In this document: one piece after another, positions 1 to 4,587 of the stretch
How positions within the stretch are numbered: position 1 is the first letter of the stretch
How the letters are laid out: the number at the start of each line of letters is the position of its first letter
Assembly (NCBI GenBank): GCA_030637135.1
Contig: DAOVVO010000045.1
Coordinates: 1-10,032 of the forward strand
Reading direction: 5' to 3'
Length of the DNA: 10,032 bases
Source of the DNA: Nitrospirota bacterium
GTDB lineage: Bacteria > Nitrospirota > Thermodesulfovibrionia > UBA6902 > BMS3Bbin08
Program-made: the position numbers and the translations under genes
The notes under the pieces: generated by a model
What the model saw: only the letters and a program-made list of their open reading frames with translations
The model's database searches: none
Told to the model about the DNA's origin: nothing

Positions 1-1
1 C

Positions 2-427
2 ATGGTGAAAGAGGAAGCCACGGCGGAGGAACGAGAAGAGGCGAGGGCAAAGGCAGAGAAGATACGGAAGGAGATAGTAGCGGGGGGTGATTTTGCCGAG
101 ATGGCAAAGAAGCATTCAGAGGATGCAAGGGCTCCTGATGGTGGTGACCTTGGATATATCACAAGAGGATATATGCCCTCAGAATTTGATGAGGCAGCTT
201 TTGCTTTGAAGGAGGGTACAGTCAGTGAAGTAGTCCAGACAAAACATGGCTATCATATCATAAAGGTTATGGACAAGATACCGGAGGGCATAGCCCCTTA
301 TGAAGAGGTGAGGGATTTCATTGGCAAGTTTTTGCAGGGGCAATTGGCTAAAAAAAATTATTACTCCCATGTTAAAGAGCTGAGGAGCAAGGCAGAGATA
401 GAGATTTTACTGAATGACTCTGAATAG
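2..427 (+). CDS. Parvulin-type peptidyl-prolyl cis-trans isomerase, 3' part
   Basis: This is the C-terminal 141 codons of a PpiC/parvulin family isomerase, which catalyses cis-trans isomerisation of prolyl bonds, usually during folding of envelope or exported proteins. The rotamase signature is clear in the visible residues: an Ala/Glu-rich helix (about 5-28), GGDFAEMAKKHSED, GGDLGY (47-52), the PSEFDEAAFALKEG strand-helix (59-72) and the closing HGYHIIKV (82-89). About 50 residues of helical tail follow. The gene is cut by the window edge: the first parvulin strand, with its usual SHIL-type motif, lies upstream, so the ATG at position 2 is internal. The missing N-terminus prevents a choice between a SurA/PrsA-like chaperone with a signal peptide and a smaller protein. 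It ends about 110 bp before the first pilZ gene on the same strand and may be co-transcribed with it. Family assignment is secure; the cellular role is inferred. Confidence 0.9.
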   Translation: MVKEEATAEEREEARAKAEKIRKEIVAGGDFAEMAKKHSEDARAPDGGDLGYITRGYMPSEFDEAAFALKEGTVSEVVQTKHGYHIIKVMDKIPEGIAPYEEVRDFIGKFLQGQLAKKNYYSHVKELRSKAEIEILLNDSE

Positions 428-536
428 TACAAAAACATGGCAGGAGAAATGAAATCATATATCCAGGAAAATCCAACCAAAGGATAAGCAGACAGACAAT
501 GAAAAGGGAATATTCTTGCACTGTAGAGGAAAACAT

Positions 537-845
537 ATGGAAAAGCGCACTTGCAAGAGAATAGATACGAGTTTAGAGGCTAAATTTTTCCATGGGAATT
601 GTCTCTATAGAGGAACCATAACAAATTTATCGGAAAAAGGTATCTGTATTAATACGGTAGCGTGCTTTCCTTATGGAGCGAATATTAAACTCCTCATTCC
701 TGTGAAAGAAGATATTCTTGAGATCCCTGTTCATGTTAAAAGGGTAGCGAAGAGAGATGGTTTTTATGACACCATGGGTCTTGAGCTTTTGGATCAATCC
801 CAAAACTACTTAGAATTTTTAAACGGTCTTAGTTCTGTTTTGTAA
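537..845 (+). CDS. Single-domain PilZ protein, copy A (probable c-di-GMP receptor)
   Basis: A 102-residue protein made of little more than one PilZ domain. PilZ domains bind cyclic di-GMP through an N-terminal RxxxR and a following (D/N)xSxxG motif. Here R4 and R8 lie in MEKRTCKR, and N30-L-S32-E-K-G35 fits the second motif with Asn in place of Asp. The domain closes with the family-typical MGLELLD at 80-86. There are no membrane segments or output domain, so it probably acts by binding a partner such as a motility, exopolysaccharide or envelope component. I chose the ATG because AGAGGA sits 6 bases upstream and the start then lines up with the paralogue at 1079. An in-frame TTG at 516 would add seven residues with no support. 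The next paralogue begins about 230 bp downstream. The c-di-GMP role is inferred from family knowledge. Confidence 0.85.
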   Translation: MEKRTCKRIDTSLEAKFFHGNCLYRGTITNLSEKGICINTVACFPYGANIKLLIPVKEDILEIPVHVKRVAKRDGFYDTMGLELLDQSQNYLEFLNGLSSVL

Positions 846-903
846 GTTTTAAAACATCTCCTCACATTTGGGTTTCCACAGGGAACACCGAGTGAATAGT
901 GAA

Positions 904-984
904 CCTGCCTGGCGCCTGCCAGGCCCGGTCTACGACTCATAGAGTAGGCAGGGCTTGTCTGCCGTTAGGCATGGCAGACAGGCG
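904..984. repeat. GCCTGCC-type palindromic repeat, copy 1
   Basis: A GC-rich intergenic element in otherwise AT-rich DNA, lying between the two pilZ genes. It contains several CCTGCC/GGCAGG blocks and a perfect 8-bp hairpin, TGTCTGCC (956-963) with GGCAGACA (973-980), loop of 9 bases. Positions 926-952 reappear in reverse complement at 4272-4298 with one mismatch in 27. The GGCTTGTCTGCC...TTAGGCATG portion is shared with 7239-7257. It looks like an interspersed repeat of the REP/MITE kind. As RNA it could fold and stabilise or end the upstream transcript. Confidence 0.85.
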
Positions 985-1078
985 TTAGTGAACAAATATA
1001 ATAAATAAATTAATTCCTTGTAGCCTGTTCATTAAGAATTTAACCTTTTGAAAATCATAATATGGTAAAATTTTCTAC

Positions 1079-1384
1079 GTGGAAAAAAGACATTCTAAGA
1101 GAATAGTAATCGGATTAAAGGCCGAGATTATTTCAGACGATATACATTGTGAAGGAGTTGTAGAGAATCTTTCTGAAGATGGTATATGTGTGATAACCGT
1201 TCCTACGGAGAACACAATAGATTTTGCTCCTGGAGCAACCCTTCAAATAAAATTTCAATTCCTTTCAGAAGAAACACTAAATCTCCGCTGTAAGCTGAAA
1301 TGGTCTTGTAAAACCCCACCTCATGGCTTGACACAAAAAATTGGTATGGAGATTATAGACCCGCCATGGGATAAGAGCGATTAG
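1079..1384 (+). CDS. Single-domain PilZ protein, copy B (probable c-di-GMP receptor)
   Basis: A 101-residue paralogue of the protein encoded at 537. Both begin MEKR-x-x-KR and both carry NLSE(K/D)GIC at residues 30-37, so R4, R8, N30, S32 and G35 of the PilZ c-di-GMP site occupy identical positions. Elsewhere the two have diverged, especially in residues 40-80, where this copy has a longer acidic loop (PTENTIDFAPG) and two Cys around KLKWSC. The start is a GTG at 1079, chosen by alignment with the paralogue; the ATG at 1062 is in another frame. No strong Shine-Dalgarno precedes the GTG, so expression may be weak. A possible -10 (CATAAT at 1056-1061) is so close to the GTG that it would give an almost leaderless mRNA. 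No other domain is present. Its partner is unknown; the ligand is inferred. Confidence 0.8.
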   Translation: MEKRHSKRIVIGLKAEIISDDIHCEGVVENLSEDGICVITVPTENTIDFAPGATLQIKFQFLSEETLNLRCKLKWSCKTPPHGLTQKIGMEIIDPPWDKSD

Positions 1385-1694
1385 TTTCTCTAGAGAAGAG
1401 TTGAAAGATTGACCGAGACACACGGAATGTGTAGTACGTCCTCAGAAGTGAAATTTGATATAAAGGTTTAGATTTGAACTATTAATCAACATCTTTGATG
1501 AATGCTTCTTTCAAATAATGATTGACAAATACCGAAGAGGATGATAAGAATATTCTATTAATTATTTTATTAACAAGAGTTCTCTCGTGGTTATTTAATA
1601 GTGTTGTCTTTAAAGAGGTTGGAATTGCTATCTTGCTTCTGCCTCCCAAGGGTACATTGTTTGAAGAGAGAAACGAAAAACAAAGGGGGTTAGA
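1385..1694. other. Non-coding stretch before the RRM gene
   Basis: About 310 bases without a convincing gene. Just after the pilZ copy B stop lies a perfect 12-bp palindrome, TTCTCTAGAGAA (1386-1397). A consensus -35 hexamer TTGACA occurs at 1522-1527, but I find no good -10 at 16-18 bp. The 3' part is the probable leader of the RRM gene, with pairing potential described separately. Confidence 0.5.
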
Positions 1695-1697
1695 ATG
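1637..1697 (+). promoter_or_regulatory. Leader fold that can sequester the RRM gene ribosome binding site
   Basis: TTCT (1637-1640) plus CCTCC (1642-1646) can pair with GGGGG (1685-1689) plus AGAA (1692-1695). This gives 9 base pairs including one G-U, with a small G/TT internal loop and a loop of about 38 bases. The pairing covers the Shine-Dalgarno and the first base of the ATG. Translational control, for example by temperature, is an inference; no fold was computed. Confidence 0.35.
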
Positions 1698-1991
1698 GAA
1701 GGTAGCAAACTTTATGTGGGAAATCTGAGTTACGCTGTAACTAAAGAGCAGTTGGAAGAATTATTTTCCAATTATGGTGAAGTATCGCAAGTCAATATAA
1801 TTGAAGGTAAAGGTTTCGGGTTTGTTGAAATGTCCGATTCAAAAGAAGCTGAAAAGGCACGGGAAGGATTGAACGGTTCTGATTTTGAAGGACGCACCTT
1901 GAAAGTTGACGAAGCTCGCCCATCCAGACCTAAAGGTGGACAGAGAAGGGGTTTTAGAGGTGGGCAAAGAGGGGGTTATGAAAGATATTAA
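1695..1991 (+). CDS. Small RRM-type RNA-binding protein with Arg/Gly-rich tail
   Basis: A 98-residue protein with one RNA recognition motif followed by a short basic Gly/Arg tail. RNP2 is LYVGNL (6-11) and RNP1 is KGFGFVEM (39-46), with the aromatic residues Y7, F41 and F43 that stack on RNA bases in this fold. The final strand is TLKVDEARP (68-76), and residues 79-98 form an RGG-like tail (QRRGFRGGQRGGYERY). Bacterial proteins of this design (cyanobacterial Rbp and similar) bind single-stranded RNA and are often induced by cold. This one is cytoplasmic and lacks a second domain. GGGGG lies 5 bases before the ATG, a strong Shine-Dalgarno that the upstream leader could mask. It stands alone between non-coding stretches, so it is probably monocistronic. 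Family assignment is secure; the target RNAs are unknown. Confidence 0.93.
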   Translation: MEGSKLYVGNLSYAVTKEQLEELFSNYGEVSQVNIIEGKGFGFVEMSDSKEAEKAREGLNGSDFEGRTLKVDEARPSRPKGGQRRGFRGGQRGGYERY

Positions 1992-2109
1992 AAGAATTGA
2001 GACAACCCAATTTTCACTTCATCTAAAAGAGGGAAAAAAGCAAATCTTTGAATTATCTAACGTCACCTGTTGAAAATAGTGGCTCCTGCATAATTATGTC
2101 CGCCTTTTC

Positions 2110-2254
2110 GTCATTCCCGCAGTTCTCAAGCGGGTCGAAGCGACTCTCGCGTAGACTCGCATCGAGAATCCAGGTCTTATGTAGTTTATCTCTGGATTCC
2201 CCGATCCCGGTGCGGGTCTCCGCTTAGGGTCGCTTCGACAAGTCGGGGAATGAC
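2110..2254. repeat. Nested palindromic, MITE-like element (GTCATTCCC...GGGAATGAC)
   Basis: The ends are perfect 9-bp inverted repeats, GTCATTCCC (2110-2118) and GGGAATGAC (2246-2254). Inside them is a perfect 11-bp inverted pair, GTCGAAGCGAC (2134-2144) and GTCGCTTCGAC (2229-2239). Near the centre is an inner pair, GAATCCAG and CTGGATTC. The element is GC-rich against AT-rich flanks and contains no ORF. Repeats with these ends are common in many bacterial genomes and resemble non-autonomous mobile elements. I see no obvious target-site duplication. Confidence 0.85.
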
Positions 2255-2382
2255 AAACTAACTATAGATAGGACATTGTTTTACAGGCATCAATAGTGGC
2301 AGTTATCAATAATTTCCTGAGATGTTTTCCTTAGAAATCTGGTAATCTGTTGTAGCTTTCAAACCCGTAAGCACTATTGTAT

Positions 2383-2426
2383 TCAGACAGTGGTATCTTT
2401 TGGGTGAAAGAAAGTACATTGTCTGA
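2383..2426. terminator. 10-bp-stem hairpin without U-tract
   Basis: TCAGACAGTG (2383-2392) can pair with CATTGTCTGA (2417-2426): ten pairs with one G-U when read as + strand RNA, and a 24-base loop. On the minus strand it would lie just past the FKBP remnant and the waaF-gmhB gene, where a 3' end is expected. No run of T follows on either strand, so a classical intrinsic terminator is unlikely. A stabilising 3' stem is possible. Confidence 0.3.
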
Positions 2427-2488
2427 GGATATTGATAATGAAACAGTATTTGACCAGGAATATGGATGATTATATGCCTTCCTCTGTC

Positions 2489-2575
2489 TTATTTTATCTC
2501 TATGATTTCCACATCAAAATTAAGTGTCTTACCTGCCAATGGATGGTTGAAATTCATAACAACTACATCCTTTGC
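2489..2575 (-). pseudogene. C-terminal remnant of an FKBP/SlyD-type peptidyl-prolyl isomerase
   Basis: Read on the minus strand, this segment encodes AKDVVVMNFNHPLAGKTLNF followed by DVEIIEIK and a TAA stop. The NHPLAGKTLNFDVE block is the signature C-terminal strand of SlyD-like FKBP isomerases, where (D/N)xNHPLAGK precedes the last beta-strand. Only about 28 residues remain. The same frame meets a TGA roughly 35 bases further upstream, and there is no start codon or ribosome binding site for the remainder. The 5' part of such a gene would occupy the DNA now holding the end of waaF-gmhB, so a deletion or rearrangement probably joined the two. The short Pro/Arg-rich stretch between the remnant and the TGA does not look like FKBP sequence. 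The homology is a recognised motif and was not searched. A sequencing deletion is the main alternative. Confidence 0.7.
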
Positions 2576-2616
2576 CCGTAGGGGTCGGGGGTATCTTTGC
2601 GGTCACGAAGAAATAA

Positions 2617-4218
2617 TTAGTTTTTCCGAAGCTTTTCCTGTTCCAGAATCCAGTCTACTGCTTGTCCGAGATTTTGTGCAATGAAATCAGCTTCTTTTGA
2701 TTCTTTATCATGTCCTGTCATCACCAGTATTCCCTGAGCTCCGACCCCTTTAGCAAGGAATACATCAATGGTTTTATCCCCTATCACATAAGAAGATTTT
2801 AAGTTTATTCCGTGTTCAAGCCGTGCTTTGCGCAAGAGCATTGGTTTCGGTTTTCTGCATGGGCAGCCGTTGTCTGGATGGTGCGGACAGTAATAAAAGT
2901 CGTCTATTGTCAGGGTTTTTTGTAAATATTCATTAGTCTCCTGTACGAATTCTTCACTTACAATCCCGCGGGCAATACCTGACTGGTTTGTGATACCGAT
3001 AAGTTTAAAACCGGCATTTTTTAATCTCCGGAGGTTTTCCGGAGTTCCTGGAAATATTTTTAAATTCTCAAAGCTGTTTAAGTAGCCAACATCCTCATTG
3101 AGGGTACCGTCCCTGTCCAAAAAGACAGCTTTTTCTTTTGGAAGGACTTCCTTGAATGCATTCAATACATCTTCAGTGGTGATATCTGTCATACATTTAA
3201 GATGACCTTCCGGGAATCCCGGTTCGAATCGACCCCGATGGGTTGTACTGACAGGGCATTCCTTCTCTAAACACGGAGAACAGGAAATTTCTTTGCTGAC
3301 AATTTTATGTCCTTTTCCAAGTGGTCCGGTTGCAGACTTGTCTGTAGAACCGAAGATGGCTACAACAGGCACGTGAAGTGCTGAAGCCATGTGCATAGGT
3401 CCTGAATCATTAGTAATTAAAACATCGCACTCTGAAATGAGCGCCGCAAGCTCTCTCAGATTGGTTTTTCCTGCCATGTTCAATATATGAGAACCCGGCA
3501 ATGTGAAATAAGAAACGATATCACGTGCGATTTCAATTTCTGATTTGCTTCCGAATAATACTACCTTCGCATTATATTCATTGATTATTCTGTTTATTAA
3601 TTCAGCAAATCTTTCAGTCATCCATCTCTTTGCAGAGCCGTACGTTGCCCCGGGATTTATCCCAATTAAGAGTTCAGAGTTGTGAGTTTGGAGTTTGGAG
3701 TTAAGAAGGTTCCGTGCTTGATTAATTTCATCCTCTGAAAGGTAAAGAAGGGGTTCGATGCTGCCAGGCTCTACGTGAAAGGATTCTTTTAATAAGTTTA
3801 AGTAGTAATCAACATGATGTTTGTTAAGTGTATTCCTGTTTACAGGCACTGGTTGTGTGAGCAAAAGCCTTCGATAATCCCTGGTGTATCCTATCCTTTC
3901 AGGAATTCTTGCGAGCCATGCTATAAAAGCCGCATCAAATGCATTTTGAAATAGTATGGCTGTAGTAAATTTTTTCCCCCTGAGCGTCATTGCAAGTTTA
4001 ACCTTGCCTGTGATGCTATTAAACTTTTCATCATACAGGATGATTTCGTTCACATCAGGGTTCCCTTTGAAGAGTTCCGCAACCCATGGTTTTACCAGGA
4101 GACTTATATGTGCATCTGGAAATTTTTTTCGAACAGCCCTTAGTGCAGGTATAGTAAGGACAGCGTCACCTATCCAGTTGACCCCTCTTATGAGGATTTT
4201 GTCAGCTTTTTTCTCCAT
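2617..4218 (-). CDS. Fused ADP-heptose:LPS heptosyltransferase II and D,D-heptose 1,7-bisphosphate phosphatase
   Basis: A 533-residue, two-enzyme fusion for LPS inner-core heptose. Residues 1-355 are a GT9 heptosyltransferase II (WaaF/RfaF type): the N-terminal RGVNWIGDAVLTIPALRAVR, the donor-site NPGATYGSAKRWM (188-200), TNDSGPMHMASAL (269-281), FGSTDKSATGPLG (289-301) and the Cys cluster CSPCLEKECP (313-322). Residues 362-533 are a GmhB-type HAD phosphatase: DRDGT (368-372) with nucleophile D368 and acid/base D370, TNQSG (410-414), the zinc site C444/H446/C452/C454, and GDKTID (480-485). GmhB removes the C7 phosphate from D,D-heptose bisphosphate; WaaF transfers the finished heptose from its ADP form to the core at the inner membrane. 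AAGGTG lies 8 bases before the ATG. Two oddities occur inside the gene: a 7-bp tandem repeat encoding residues 173-184, and a roughly 15-residue extra segment at 323-337 before GHLKCM. Domain calls are secure; the effect of fusion is inferred. Confidence 0.92.
   Translation of the reverse strand: MEKKADKILIRGVNWIGDAVLTIPALRAVRKKFPDAHISLLVKPWVAELFKGNPDVNEIILYDEKFNSITGKVKLAMTLRGKKFTTAILFQNAFDAAFIAWLARIPERIGYTRDYRRLLLTQPVPVNRNTLNKHHVDYYLNLLKESFHVEPGSIEPLLYLSEDEINQARNLLNSKLQTHNSELLIGINPGATYGSAKRWMTERFAELINRIINEYNAKVVLFGSKSEIEIARDIVSYFTLPGSHILNMAGKTNLRELAALISECDVLITNDSGPMHMASALHVPVVAIFGSTDKSATGPLGKGHKIVSKEISCSPCLEKECPVSTTHRGRFEPGFPEGHLKCMTDITTEDVLNAFKEVLPKEKAVFLDRDGTLNEDVGYLNSFENLKIFPGTPENLRRLKNAGFKLIGITNQSGIARGIVSEEFVQETNEYLQKTLTIDDFYYCPHHPDNGCPCRKPKPMLLRKARLEHGINLKSSYVIGDKTIDVFLAKGVGAQGILVMTGHDKESKEADFIAQNLGQAVDWILEQEKLRKN
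3208..3252 (-). repeat. Palindrome-rich in-frame segment inside the heptosyltransferase domain
   Basis: These 45 bases encode residues 323-337 (VSTTHRGRFEPGFPE), between the conserved CP (321-322) and GHLKCM (338-343). From what I recall of WaaF proteins, only about one residue separates these blocks. The DNA includes the perfect palindrome CCGGGAATCCCGG (3210-3222), then TTCGAA (3223-3228) and TCGAATCGA (3224-3232), which recalls a repeat-derived insert. That it is an insertion is inference and needs an alignment. Confidence 0.45.
3668..3702. repeat. Five tandem 7-bp repeats (NNGAGTT) within the waaF-gmhB coding region
   Basis: Read on the + strand, the units are AAGAGTT, CAGAGTT, GTGAGTT, TGGAGTT and TGGAGTT, five in a row with no gap. 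On the coding strand they encode residues 173-184 (NSKLQTHNSELL), in the linker between the two Rossmann halves of the heptosyltransferase. The period of 7 is not a multiple of 3, so gain or loss of one unit would shift the frame. Confidence 0.85.
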
Positions 4219-4587
4219 ATTTGTAGCACCTTAGTATTAACGATAAACTAGAAATAAAATGAAATAGAGAGCCTGCCTGCTCTATGAGTCGTAGACCGGT
4301 AGGCAAGCCTGCCTGACGCCTGCCTGAGGCAGACAGGCAGCGGGGCTTTCTAACGGGGTAAAGACGTACAAAAGACTTTGGTATGCTGGTTGAAGCCTAT
4401 TAATCCTTTCTTATTTTTTATTCTTTTTTCGGCCTATGCACTCAAGTGAAGTTGATATCAGATATCTTCTTGAAATTAATGAGTTATTCCGCTTTTTTGA
4501 TTATCAATCGCAAAGCATGATAAAACGATATAATTCAATACGTTAACAGTGTTTAACTTCACTCATGTACATAGTCCTATTCTTTTT
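4219..4587. other. Non-coding stretch between the protease and waaF-gmhB genes
   Basis: About 370 bases without a gene. It holds palindromic repeat copy 2, a dyad-symmetric site AAG-TT-GATATC-A-GATATC-TT-CTT (4449-4471), and a 9-bp inverted pair AGTGAAGTT (4445-4453) / AACTTCACT (4555-4563). I find no convincing promoter for waaF-gmhB and no T-tract terminator after the protease gene. Read-through from the protease gene is possible. Confidence 0.5.
4272..4340. repeat. GCCTGCC-type palindromic repeat, copy 2 (inverted relative to copy 1)
   Basis: Positions 4272-4298 are the reverse complement of 926-952 with one mismatch in 27 (CCTGCCTGCTCTATGAGTCG onward). The rest is a run of CCTGCC blocks ending CTGAGGCAGACAGGCAG, able to fold into GC-rich stems. 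It sits about 50 bp upstream of the waaF-gmhB start, so it would fall in that gene's leader if transcription begins further upstream. Confidence 0.85.

Larger units (their letters stand above)
1992..2488. other. Non-coding stretch after the RRM gene
   Basis: About 500 bases with no gene I can support. It holds a weak hairpin just after the RRM stop (AATTG/CAATT near 1996-2014), the 145-bp palindromic element at 2110-2254 and the hairpin at 2383-2426, listed separately. The remainder is AT-rich and shows no coding signal. Confidence 0.6.

Noticed and set aside
449..487. 12-codon ORF after the parvulin gene with AGGAG upstream
   Set aside because: The Shine-Dalgarno is only about 2-3 bases from the ATG and the peptide has no support.
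1619..1640. TTGG...TTGC resembling a sigma54 promoter before the RRM gene
   Set aside because: GG and GC are separated by 12 bases instead of 10.
1522..1728. + strand ORF of 68 codons overlapping the RRM gene start
   Set aside because: Begins at a TTG within a TTGACA hexamer, has no Shine-Dalgarno, and runs out of frame into the RRM gene; it probably covers leader sequence.
2466..2684. + strand ORF of 72 codons
   Set aside because: It is the antisense shadow of the FKBP remnant and of the end of waaF-gmhB; no ribosome binding site or family resemblance.
3221..3230. GGTTCGAATC, resembling a tRNA T-loop
   Set aside because: It lies within the waaF-gmhB reading frame and no acceptor, D or anticodon arms can be found around it.
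3668..3702. Heptamer array as a CRISPR-like array
   Set aside because: Units are 7 bp with no spacers and sit inside a gene.
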